Below are positions 1 through 6,881 of a stretch of DNA of 8,534 bases, piece by piece. The DNA comes from an uncultured Bacteroides sp. (GTDB taxonomy: Bacteria; Bacteroidota; Bacteroidia; Bacteroidales; Bacteroidaceae). The DNA lies in the NCBI GenBank assembly GCA_947071285.1, contig CAMTFK010000196.1, positions 1 through 8,534 of the forward strand. Reading direction: 5' to 3'. Each line of letters begins with the position of its first letter. Positions within the stretch are counted from its first letter, which is position 1. The notes beneath the pieces are model-generated. The model did no database searches, was not told the DNA's origin, and saw only the letters and a list, made by a program, of their open reading frames with translations. A program made the position numbers and the translations under genes.

Positions 1-47
1 GAGATCTGCGCATGTCTCGTGGGCTCGGAGATGTGTATAAGAGACAG
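1..47 (+). other. Illumina Nextera adapter contamination (synthetic, not genomic)
   Basis: Bases 14-28 match the Nextera read-2 primer segment and bases 29-47 (AGATGTGTATAAGAGACAG) are the 19-base hyperactive Tn5 mosaic end. Bases 1-5 (GAGAT) match the last bases of the P7 oligo, and bases 6-13 (CTGCGCAT) sit exactly where the 8-base i7 index belongs; from memory this is the reverse complement of index N722. All four parts occur in library order with no mismatch that I can see. The contig end was probably assembled from reads that ran through short inserts into the adapter. It is not evidence of a natural Tn5 element. Biological sequence starts at base 48. Confidence 0.98.
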
Positions 48-90
48 TTTTCATAGAAGTCCCGGGACGCTTTTTTTATATATCTAAAGA

Positions 91-777
91 TTACTTCTTG
101 AGGTCAAACAGATAAGTCATTTTCACTACTATGGCGCCATGTGCCGAACGAGAGAAATAGTCTTTCTTGGTGCTCTTATAAAAGTCGGATAAAGCGTAGT
201 AGTATCTGCCTTCTACAAGGAAATTTCCGGCTTTGGTGCGTAATTCTAATCCTGCTCCTCCTGTGATACCATAGTCGAATTTGTTTTCCACATCTTTATC
301 ATGTTGTTCCGTAGTGGCATTGGTCACACTTTCCCATGCATCATTTTTTGTTCGCGTATCACTGATGAAGAATCCTACTTGCGGACCTGCATGGATGAAA
401 AATTGTACTCCCCGGTCCCTGCCGAATGCCAGATGCGCTAAGAGAGGTATTTCTACATAATTCATCTTGCGTGTATATTGCAATTCGGGGAAATCTTCAT
501 AAAATTCATCCCAACCATGCTGAGAGAAGTTCAACTCAACTTGTGCACCGCAAATCATACTGAAATATTTCTCCGAAATATAGCGCGCTGTCAAACCACC
601 ATTAATACCCATCAGGTTTTTCTGCCGGACGGTAGGGGAGAAGCTGACGCTATTGAGGTTGATGCCGCCATTGATGCCTATTGCAAAGTTCTGGCGTTGC
701 TCGCCTATTTGTGCATGGCCAGGCAATGCCCATACAGTAAGTAGCAGGGCGGCTCCTATGATGTTTTTTATCTTCAT
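91..777 (-). CDS. Outer-membrane beta-barrel protein, PorT-like
   Basis: This 228-residue protein is probably a small outer-membrane barrel of the Bacteroidota PorT/OMP_b-brl_2 kind; its specific role is unknown. A signal peptide is visible: basic residues K2 and K4, a hydrophobic stretch from about 6 to 18, and a likely cleavage after A22 in the GHAQ site. The mature part alternates short amphipathic strands and glycine-rich turns. Family-like landmarks are YVEIPLLA (107-114), HAGPQVGFF (129-137), YGITGGAGLEL (169-179) and VEGRYYYAL (188-196). It ends in a barrel-like strand, TYLFDLKK. The gene follows the LysM gene by 27 bases on the same strand with no promoter box in between, so the two are probably co-transcribed. 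The start is the only one that places the signal peptide at the N terminus; no Shine-Dalgarno is present, as usual in Bacteroidota. The barrel call is fairly firm; the assignment to a specific subfamily is not. Confidence 0.85.
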   Translation of the reverse strand: MKIKNIIGAALLLTVWALPGHAQIGEQRQNFAIGINGGINLNSVSFSPTVRQKNLMGINGGLTARYISEKYFSMICGAQVELNFSQHGWDEFYEDFPELQYTRKMNYVEIPLLAHLAFGRDRGVQFFIHAGPQVGFFISDTRTKNDAWESVTNATTEQHDKDVENKFDYGITGGAGLELRTKAGNFLVEGRYYYALSDFYKSTKKDYFSRSAHGAIVVKMTYLFDLKK

Positions 778-804
778 TGTCTTGGGGTTTAAAAACTTCT
801 GTTA

Positions 805-2583
805 TCAATCATAATCCAACTTTACCAACTCGTAGTTTTTGGTGAAGCGCACAAAGAATACCTTCTTATTGATGAGTCCCCCCCAATTGTTTACGCGTTG
901 GAACTTGAATCCGGTTTGGATAGGCGTCAAATCCATGTGTTGCATATTCTTCTCCAACTCAGAGCCATAGCGTGACAGGCCTTTGAGGAAGAAATAACCC
1001 GTATCGAAGCCCAGCATTCCAAATTTCGGATAACGTTCTTCCATATCCTTGCCATACCATCTGCGATAACTCTTAGTGAAATTTATAGCTGCAGGCAGCA
1101 GATTGTTGGTGTAGAATGATGAATAGAAATAGGTGTCTAATTCAAAAAATGCCTCCAAATGATCTTTGGTGTAAGTCTGCCATTCCGGATAACCGAACAA
1201 ATGGATGTTACTTTCCGGATTATCGCGAACCAATAAAGTCAGTTGGGGAAGTATCTTTATCAGGGTCACATTACTTCCTGATGTAGGAATGAATATATTT
1301 TCCCGGTCGGCACGCAGCACTGTTTTCAGAGACTCCACCGTTGCGTCTTCTTTCAAAGATTTCATAGGGATGGAACGGTTTTTCAGTTCATCTTTCAGCC
1401 CTTTGATGAATTCGGCTTTATCCTTTGTGCCTGTGCTGGCTTCTATGAAGATGACGTTGGCATTCGGGAATTGGCGGACAAAGTGGTCATACACTTCGGA
1501 GTAAAGGTATGACTGAGGAGTGTTAATCTGATAAATAGCCGGATTACGGAATACGCTGTTGTCCTTTGATGTGAACGGTATCACCAGGCGGATATCATTC
1601 TTCTGGGCAAAATCTGCCAAAGGTTTGATATGCTGTTGATGTAGCGGACCGAAAATAATATCCATATCTTTCATTTCCTTTTTGGAGAGGATGCTATTCA
1701 GGGAAGTACTTTCGGAACCGGAATTGTAAGTGTATAAATCAACGGAAACTCCGCTACGCTTCAAGCTATCTACAGCCATGAGGAAACCTTCGTAATATTC
1801 CACCATACGTGCCGCATCATTCTTGGGTACATCCAGGAAAGGCAGGATAATAGCAGCTTTGATTGTACTGAAACGCTCTGTCATCTTTTGGTTCTCACTG
1901 AACAATTCGCTGTTGCTTGGAGCTACCTGTGGCTGAGTAGTGGTTTCTACTTGTGCGGTAGGGAAGGGGATACAAAGGAATGTACCTTTTTTTATTTTGT
2001 TTTCACCTTTAAGTTCAGGGTTGGCAACTATTAGTTCGGCCTCTGAAATACCATATTCGCGGCTGATGCTGTATACGGTTTCTTTCCGTTTCACTTTATG
2101 CATCTCCTTGCAACGAGATTGCACAGGACCCTGAATGGGGGGGATAACAGATTCTGTTACCGTTTCCGTAGTGACTGTACCAGCTTCGTCGGCAGAAGGA
2201 ATGCGTATTACCTGACCGATGCGGAAGTTCTCCGCACTAAGTCCGGGGTTGGCATCGCAAATCGCCTTGGCCGATACACCGTATTTGACGGTTAGCCGAT
2301 AGAGGGTTTCTCCTTGTGCTATGGTATGGAAAGTTTCTGTCTGAGTATTGGCGGCTGTACGTGGAATGCGAAGTGTACGCCCCACGAAGATTTTTTCGTC
2401 GCTTCCTGGATTCAGTTTTACGATGTCCGATTGTGTGACACCGTACATACTGGATATAGAATAAAGGCTTTGCCCTTTTTCAATGGTATGCAAAAAATAT
2501 GACTGGTTCTCTTGTGCAAATGCACCGAAACTGCATGCACCGGCAAGCAGTAAGGAGCAGAAAATCCGGTTAATCGTTCTCAT
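805..2583 (-). CDS. Exported protein with three LysM domains and a PBP type I-like domain
   Basis: The preferred start gives 592 residues. Residues 1-24 form a signal peptide ending in FGAFAQ. Three LysM peptidoglycan-binding modules follow at about 29-75, 85-129 and 161-206; each has the GQSLYSIS/GETLYRLT/KETVYSIS-type first helix, a YGV or YGI turn, a NP motif and a closing RIP or CIP. After a Ser/Gln/Thr-rich linker, residues from about 242 to 570 (opening KAAIILPFLD) resemble the periplasmic-binding fold of branched-chain amino acid ABC receptors. No ABC permease or ATPase lies nearby, so a transport role is doubtful. I infer a cell-wall-anchored periplasmic sensor or scaffold; LpoA, which uses a PBP-like domain to activate a peptidoglycan synthase, is an analogy only. 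An upstream in-frame ATG at 2628 is rejected because it falls inside the -7 promoter box and would bury the signal peptide. The gene ends with tandem stops TGA TAA. Confidence 0.88.
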   Translation of the reverse strand: MRTINRIFCSLLLAGACSFGAFAQENQSYFLHTIEKGQSLYSISSMYGVTQSDIVKLNPGSDEKIFVGRTLRIPRTAANTQTETFHTIAQGETLYRLTVKYGVSAKAICDANPGLSAENFRIGQVIRIPSADEAGTVTTETVTESVIPPIQGPVQSRCKEMHKVKRKETVYSISREYGISEAELIVANPELKGENKIKKGTFLCIPFPTAQVETTTQPQVAPSNSELFSENQKMTERFSTIKAAIILPFLDVPKNDAARMVEYYEGFLMAVDSLKRSGVSVDLYTYNSGSESTSLNSILSKKEMKDMDIIFGPLHQQHIKPLADFAQKNDIRLVIPFTSKDNSVFRNPAIYQINTPQSYLYSEVYDHFVRQFPNANVIFIEASTGTKDKAEFIKGLKDELKNRSIPMKSLKEDATVESLKTVLRADRENIFIPTSGSNVTLIKILPQLTLLVRDNPESNIHLFGYPEWQTYTKDHLEAFFELDTYFYSSFYTNNLLPAAINFTKSYRRWYGKDMEERYPKFGMLGFDTGYFFLKGLSRYGSELEKNMQHMDLTPIQTGFKFQRVNNWGGLINKKVFFVRFTKNYELVKLDYD

Positions 2584-2625
2584 TCGATATCGTTGGTTTA
2601 TGTTTACAATTTCCCAAAGTAGCTG

Positions 2626-2657
2626 CAAAGGTAAGAATTTTGCCTAAAATTAACGAA
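2626..2657 (-). promoter_or_regulatory. Bacteroidota sigma-ABfr promoter for the LysM/barrel unit
   Basis: Read on the minus strand, TACCTTTG at 2633-2626 is an exact match to the Bacteroides -7 consensus TAnnTTTG and is followed by C. A weaker TTCG at 2657-2654, 20 bases upstream, sits where the TTTG-like -33 box belongs. Transcription would begin near 2619, giving a leader of about 35 bases to the ATG at 2583. The consensus is established knowledge; the start point is inferred. Confidence 0.65.
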
Positions 2658-2674
2658 CGGAATGAGTTAAGAAA

Positions 2675-2682
2675 TAATATTG
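2675..2682 (+). promoter_or_regulatory. Candidate -7 box for the sorting-domain/uvrA/ybaK unit (upstream option)
   Basis: TAATATTG matches seven of the eight positions of the TAnnTTTG pattern (only A in place of the first T of TTTG). It would give a leader of roughly 65 bases to the ATG at 2754. No convincing -33 TTTG is seen at the expected distance. This is one of two candidates and the call is weak. Confidence 0.25.
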
Positions 2683-2737
2683 TGCATTTTAAAACTGAAA
2701 ATTCTTGTGTATACGCTGATATTCGCTTGGAAACCGT

Positions 2738-2745
2738 TATTTTTG
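2738..2745 (+). promoter_or_regulatory. Candidate -7 box for the sorting-domain/uvrA/ybaK unit (proximal option)
   Basis: TATTTTTG is an exact TAnnTTTG match followed by C. However, transcription would start near 2752, only a couple of bases before the ATG at 2754, so the message would be almost leaderless. No clear -33 element is present. It is either a chance match in AT-rich DNA or a leaderless start. Confidence 0.25.
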
Positions 2746-2753
2746 CAGGTATT

Positions 2754-3476
2754 ATGCGATGCGGATTGTTTTTATATATCGGTTGTGTGGCGATGCTGCT
2801 GCTCGGATATTTACCGGTGTGGGCTGGCGGGGGAAAGACAGTGCTGTTGGATATGTCTCCCGTGGCAATCTTGCTTTCTGAAAATGGGGCGATGCCCGAG
2901 GAAAGCGTTTCCGTTTATCCGGGTGATATGTACACCGGTGCCGCTCCCCTTGAATTCCGTTTTCTGTGGAAAGAACCTGCGGAGTCCGAAGACTCATCGG
3001 ATGAAACCGCCGATTATCGTTATGAATGGAATTTCTCCCGTGATGCCGCTTTCAACGATATTTTCCTGACACGTTTCGATGCTGAGACTATTTATAGTTT
3101 CCAAGAATCCGGCGTGTTCTATGTGCGCCTGATTACAACGGATACAGAGACGGGGCAAACTGATTCTTCCGATGCTTTCATAATTCGCATTGCTGAATCG
3201 GAGCTTAAAGTGCCGAATGCTTTCTCTCCCAATGGAGACGGGGTAAATGATGTGTTTCGTGTAAAGCATAAATCGCTGGTTCGCTTCAATGCATATGTCT
3301 TCAACCGTTGGGGGCAAGAACTTTATCGCTGGGGCTTGCAGAACATAGATGCCGGATGGGATGGAACGGCTCATGGGAAAAGTGTTCCTGAGGGCGTTTA
3401 TTTCATAGTAGTGGAAGCGGAAGGAGCGGATGGAGTTAATTATAAGATTAAAAGTGATATTAATATATTAAGATAA
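2754..3476 (+). CDS. Exported protein with C-terminal gliding-motility/T9SS type-B sorting domain
   Basis: The chosen start gives 240 residues. Residues 1-24 are a signal peptide with a long hydrophobic core ending near PVWA. Residues about 60-145 look like a PKD/Ig-type beta-sandwich: LEFRFLW, YRYEWNF and FQESGVFYVRLITTD are typical strands. Residues about 151-240 are a CHU_C-type domain with the signature PNAFSPNGDGVNDVF, then FNRWGQELY, GWDGTAHG and PEGVYF, and a final KSDINILR strand. In Bacteroidota with a type IX secretion system this domain is a sorting signal; whether this genome has that system cannot be seen here. A longer in-frame reading from a TTG at 2640 is rejected because it would precede the signal peptide with 38 polar residues. 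The stop at 3474-3476 touches the uvrA ATG directly, so it is probably the first gene of an operon with uvrA and ybaK. The biological role is unknown. Confidence 0.85.
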   Translation: MRCGLFLYIGCVAMLLLGYLPVWAGGGKTVLLDMSPVAILLSENGAMPEESVSVYPGDMYTGAAPLEFRFLWKEPAESEDSSDETADYRYEWNFSRDAAFNDIFLTRFDAETIYSFQESGVFYVRLITTDTETGQTDSSDAFIIRIAESELKVPNAFSPNGDGVNDVFRVKHKSLVRFNAYVFNRWGQELYRWGLQNIDAGWDGTAHGKSVPEGVYFIVVEAEGADGVNYKIKSDINILR

Positions 3477-6305
3477 ATGACAGAAGAAACAGAATACATC
3501 AATGTATATGGTGCGCGCGTGCACAATCTGAAAAATATCGATGCTGAAATTCCCCGTAACAGTCTTACTGTGATTACGGGCCTGAGTGGAAGCGGCAAGT
3601 CATCCTTGGCGTTCGACACGCTTTTTGCTGAGGGACAGCGTCGCTATATCGAGACTTTTTCTGCGTACGCCCGCAACTTCCTGGGAAATCTGGAGCGTCC
3701 TGATGTTGATAAGATTACAGGATTGAGTCCGGTTATTTCCATTGAACAGAAGACGACGAATAAGAACCCCCGTTCTACGGTAGGTACGACGACGGAAATT
3801 TACGACTATTTGCGTCTGCTTTATGCTCGTGCCGGTGTGGCATACTCTTATCTTTCGGGTGAGAAAATGGTGAAATACACCGAAGAGCAAATTCTCGATC
3901 TTATTCTGAAAGATTATAAAGGCAAGAAGATTTATATCCTTGCTCCGTTGGTGCGTACCCGTAAAGGACACTATAAGGAACTGTTCGAACAAGTCCGGAA
4001 GAAAGGATATCTTTATGTTCGTGTAGACGGCGAGGTGCGCGAGGCACTGCCCGGCATGAAATTGGACCGTTATAAGAATCATGACATCGAAGTTGTTATC
4101 GATAAACTGGTTGTGACGGATAAGGATGATGTCCGCTTGAAAAACAGTGTGGCTACTGCTATGCTGCAAGGAGATGGCCTGCTGATGATACTCGATTTGC
4201 AATTTGAAAGTGTACGTCATTACAGTAAACGGTTGATGTGTCCCGTCACCGGATTGTCCTATCGCGAACCGGCGCCCCACAACTTCTCATTCAATTCTCC
4301 GCAAGGTGCGTGCCCCAAGTGTAAGGGGTTGGGAGTTGTCAATCAGATTGATGTGGAGAAAGTCATCCCCGACCGGGAACTTTCCATCTATGAAGGTGCT
4401 GTCGTTCCGTTAGGCAAATATAAAAACAGTATGATCTTCTGGCAGATAGCTGCTTTATTGGAAAAATATGAGGCTACGTTGAAAACTCCTGTAAAGGAAC
4501 TGCCGGATGAAGCTATTGATGAAATCCTTTATGGTTCGGATGAACGCATTAAAATAAAGAGTTCCCTTATCGGAACTTCATCCGATTACTTTGTAACGTT
4601 TGAGGGTGTGGTGAAATACATTCAGATGTTGCAGGAGAAAGATGCTTCCGCCACGGCGCAGAAGTGGGCGGAACAGTTTGCTAAAACTGCGGTTTGTCCG
4701 GAATGTAAGGGAGCAAGGTTGAATAAAGAAGCTTTGAATTTCCGCATCCATGATAAGAATATTTACGAACTATCCTGCATGGACATCAATGAACTTTATG
4801 ATTGGTTGATGAATGTGGATGAACATCTTGATAATAAGCAACAGCAGATTGCAGCCGAGATACTCAAGGAAATCCGTACCCGCCTGAAATTCCTTTTGGA
4901 TGTCGGATTGGACTATCTGGCTCTCGACCGTGGCTCTGTAACCCTTTCCGGTGGTGAGAGCCAGCGTATCCGCCTGGCTACGCAAATCGGTTCGCAACTA
5001 GTGAATGTGCTCTACATTCTCGATGAGCCGAGTATAGGTTTGCACCAGCGGGATAACCAGCGGCTTATCCACTCTCTGAAAGAATTGAGAGACATAGGCA
5101 ACTCCGTTATCGTTGTGGAGCATGACAAGGATATGATGATGGCGGCTGACTATGTGATAGATATGGGGCCAAAAGCCGGTCGCCTGGGCGGTGAAGTCGT
5201 CTTCTCCGGAACTCCGGATGAGATGCTGAAAACGCATACGCTGACTTCGCAGTACCTCAATGGTGAGCGTGAGATTGAAATACCTGCCAAACGGCGTGAA
5301 GGTAATGGACATAGTCTGTGGCTTCGTGGTGCACGCGGCAATAATCTGAAAGGAGTGGATGTAGAGTTCCCTCTGGGCAAGCTGATTTGTGTGACTGGTG
5401 TATCCGGCAGTGGAAAATCTACGCTTATCAACGAGACGTTGCAGCCTATTCTTTCGCAGAAATTCTACCGCTCGCTTCAAGATCCTTTGGAATATGATAG
5501 TATCGAAGGACTGGAGAATATTGATAAAGTGGTGAATGTAGACCAGTCTCCGTTGGGACGTACGCCACGTTCTAACCCGGCAACATATACGGGAGTTTTC
5601 TCTGATATCCGTAATTTGTTTGTAGGGTTGCCGGAAGCTAAGATACGCGGCTATAAACCGGGCCGTTTTTCTTTCAATGTCAGTGGCGGACGCTGTGAAG
5701 CCTGTCAGGGTAACGGTTACAAAACCATTGAAATGAACTTCCTGCCGGATGTGTATGTACCCTGTGAGGTATGTCATGGCAAACGCTATAACCGCGAAAC
5801 ATTGGAAGTGCGTTTCAAAGGAAAATCTATTGCCGATGTGCTGGATATGACTATCAACCGTGCCGTAGAATTCTTTGAAAACGTACCGCAAATCCTGAAT
5901 AAGATTAAAGTGATACAGGAGGTCGGTTTGGGATATATCAAATTGGGACAATCTTCTACCACGCTCTCCGGTGGCGAAAGCCAACGCGTGAAGCTGGCGA
6001 CCGAACTTTCTAAACGAGACACGGGCAAGACGCTTTATATCCTCGATGAGCCTACCACCGGACTTCACTTCGAAGATATCCGTGTACTGATGAATGTACT
6101 TAATAAATTAGTGGATAAAGGCAATACGGTTATTGTCATCGAGCATAATCTTGATGTCATCAAAATGGCGGATTACATCATTGATATGGGACCTGACGGT
6201 GGTAAGGGTGGGGGGCAACTCCTTAGCTTCGGTACACCGGAAGAAGTGGCGAAAAGCAAGAAAGGATATACTCCTAAATTCCTGAAAGAAGAATTGAAAG
6301 GATAA
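3477..6305 (+). CDS. uvrA: Excinuclease ABC subunit UvrA
   Basis: UvrA is the damage-sensing ATPase of nucleotide excision repair; it dimerises, loads UvrB at lesions and acts in the cytoplasm on DNA. At 942 residues it is full length (E. coli about 940). Both ABC modules are complete. Module I has Walker A GLSGSGKSS (35-43), signature LSGGESQR (490-497) and Walker B with D516-E517. Module II has Walker A GVSGSGKST (641-649), signature LSGGESQR (830-837) and Walker B with D857-E858. The C-terminal zinc module has all four ligands, C740, C743, C763 and C766. The first zinc module is incomplete: C255, C279 and C282 remain but the expected fourth ligand is T258. I recall a similar change in other Bacteroidota, so it is probably lineage-typical. 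The start codon abuts the previous stop with no spacer or Shine-Dalgarno, suggesting translational coupling. The identification is certain. Confidence 0.99.
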   Translation: MTEETEYINVYGARVHNLKNIDAEIPRNSLTVITGLSGSGKSSLAFDTLFAEGQRRYIETFSAYARNFLGNLERPDVDKITGLSPVISIEQKTTNKNPRSTVGTTTEIYDYLRLLYARAGVAYSYLSGEKMVKYTEEQILDLILKDYKGKKIYILAPLVRTRKGHYKELFEQVRKKGYLYVRVDGEVREALPGMKLDRYKNHDIEVVIDKLVVTDKDDVRLKNSVATAMLQGDGLLMILDLQFESVRHYSKRLMCPVTGLSYREPAPHNFSFNSPQGACPKCKGLGVVNQIDVEKVIPDRELSIYEGAVVPLGKYKNSMIFWQIAALLEKYEATLKTPVKELPDEAIDEILYGSDERIKIKSSLIGTSSDYFVTFEGVVKYIQMLQEKDASATAQKWAEQFAKTAVCPECKGARLNKEALNFRIHDKNIYELSCMDINELYDWLMNVDEHLDNKQQQIAAEILKEIRTRLKFLLDVGLDYLALDRGSVTLSGGESQRIRLATQIGSQLVNVLYILDEPSIGLHQRDNQRLIHSLKELRDIGNSVIVVEHDKDMMMAADYVIDMGPKAGRLGGEVVFSGTPDEMLKTHTLTSQYLNGEREIEIPAKRREGNGHSLWLRGARGNNLKGVDVEFPLGKLICVTGVSGSGKSTLINETLQPILSQKFYRSLQDPLEYDSIEGLENIDKVVNVDQSPLGRTPRSNPATYTGVFSDIRNLFVGLPEAKIRGYKPGRFSFNVSGGRCEACQGNGYKTIEMNFLPDVYVPCEVCHGKRYNRETLEVRFKGKSIADVLDMTINRAVEFFENVPQILNKIKVIQEVGLGYIKLGQSSTTLSGGESQRVKLATELSKRDTGKTLYILDEPTTGLHFEDIRVLMNVLNKLVDKGNTVIVIEHNLDVIKMADYIIDMGPDGGKGGGQLLSFGTPEEVAKSKKGYTPKFLKEELKG

Positions 6306-6308
6306 ATT

Positions 6309-6788
6309 ATGAAAATCAATAAAACGAATGCAGCGAGGCTTTTAGATAAAGCCAAAATCGCATACGAACTGATTCCCTATGAAGTGGATGAAAACGATTT
6401 AAGCGCCATTCATGTGGCGGACAGTTTGGGTGAGAATATCGAACAGGTATTCAAAACCCTTGTCCTGCATGGCGACAAGAACGGTTATTTCGTGTGTGTC
6501 ATTCCCGGTGAGCATGAAGTGGATTTAAAACTGGCGGCTAAAGCTTCCGGCAACAAGAAATGCGACCTTATCCCGATGAAAGAACTGCTTCCCCTGACGG
6601 GATATATTCGTGGCGGATGTACGCCTATCGGCATGAAGAAGCCTTTCCCTACTTATATTCATGAGTCCTGCTTGAACTATCCATCTATTTATATAAGTGC
6701 CGGTCAGCGTGGATTGCAGCTAAAACTTGATCCAAATGATTTAATTAAGGAGGTTCATGCTGAAGTTTGTGCTCTTTTTCATGACTAA
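6309..6788 (+). CDS. ybaK: YbaK/EbsC family aminoacyl-tRNA deacylase (Cys-tRNA(Pro) deacylase)
   Basis: This 159-residue cytoplasmic protein is the single-domain YbaK/EbsC editing enzyme, which in studied members hydrolyses Cys-tRNA(Pro) made by error by prolyl-tRNA synthetase. The catalytic-lysine motif VFKTLVL carries K49, the glycine-rich substrate loop is GGCTPIG (102-108), and the SAGQRGLQLKLDP segment (130-142) closes the fold. Length is as expected for YbaK. It starts 3 bases after the uvrA stop, so it is probably translated from the same message. The family contains ProX and other mischarged-tRNA editors, so the exact substrate is inferred. A perfect AAGGAGG occurs inside its 3' end (6747-6753) but is explained by the codons for K, E and V. 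Confidence 0.93.
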   Translation: MKINKTNAARLLDKAKIAYELIPYEVDENDLSAIHVADSLGENIEQVFKTLVLHGDKNGYFVCVIPGEHEVDLKLAAKASGNKKCDLIPMKELLPLTGYIRGGCTPIGMKKPFPTYIHESCLNYPSIYISAGQRGLQLKLDPNDLIKEVHAEVCALFHD

Positions 6789-6823
6789 TTTTACTTTTTT
6801 ACACGATATTTCAGCAAAATGTA

Positions 6824-6831
6824 TATATTTG
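6824..6831 (+). promoter_or_regulatory. Bacteroidota -7 promoter box for the POT transporter
   Basis: TATATTTG is an exact match to TAnnTTTG and is followed by CAT. Transcription would begin near 6838, leaving an AT-rich leader of about 44 bases before the ATG at 6882. No clear TTTG lies at the -33 distance; only a T-run around 6795-6800 is present. The spacer 6789-6881 holds no obvious terminator hairpin, so some readthrough from ybaK is possible. Confidence 0.55.
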
Positions 6832-6881
6832 CATTTAATAAACAAAAATCAATCTAATTACTAATTTAAAAACTTATATCT

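Noticed and set aside
29..47. Tn5/IS50-like mosaic end suggesting a transposon insertion
   Set aside because: It is contiguous with the Nextera read-2 primer, index and P7 tail, so it is library adapter.
59..78. Palindrome GTCCCGGGAC followed by a T-run, a possible terminator reading in the plus direction
   Set aside because: A zero-loop palindrome leaves at most three base pairs around a four-base loop, and the sequence before it is cut off by the adapter, so it cannot be supported.
805..1860. Solute-binding component of an amino acid ABC importer
   Set aside because: The fold resembles such receptors, but the fusion to three LysM modules and the absence of permease and ATPase genes nearby make that role unlikely.
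2640..2753. N-terminal extension of the sorting-domain protein from a TTG start
   Set aside because: It adds 38 polar residues before an evident signal peptide and would start only about 7 bases from the divergent promoter box.
3600..4280. Minus-strand open frame of 226 codons opposite the uvrA N-terminal half
   Set aside because: It is antisense shadow with no recognisable motif and no promoter or start context.
4998..6068. Long minus-strand open frame of 356 codons opposite uvrA
   Set aside because: It lies wholly antisense to a certain uvrA gene, shows no recognisable domain or signal peptide, and is expected from codon bias in a conserved gene.
6747..6864. Perfect AAGGAGG followed by an ATG (6757) and a 35-codon open frame overlapping the ybaK end
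   Set aside because: The Shine-Dalgarno-like string encodes K, E and V of YbaK, Bacteroidota seldom rely on this motif, and the predicted peptide is AT-driven and runs through the next promoter.
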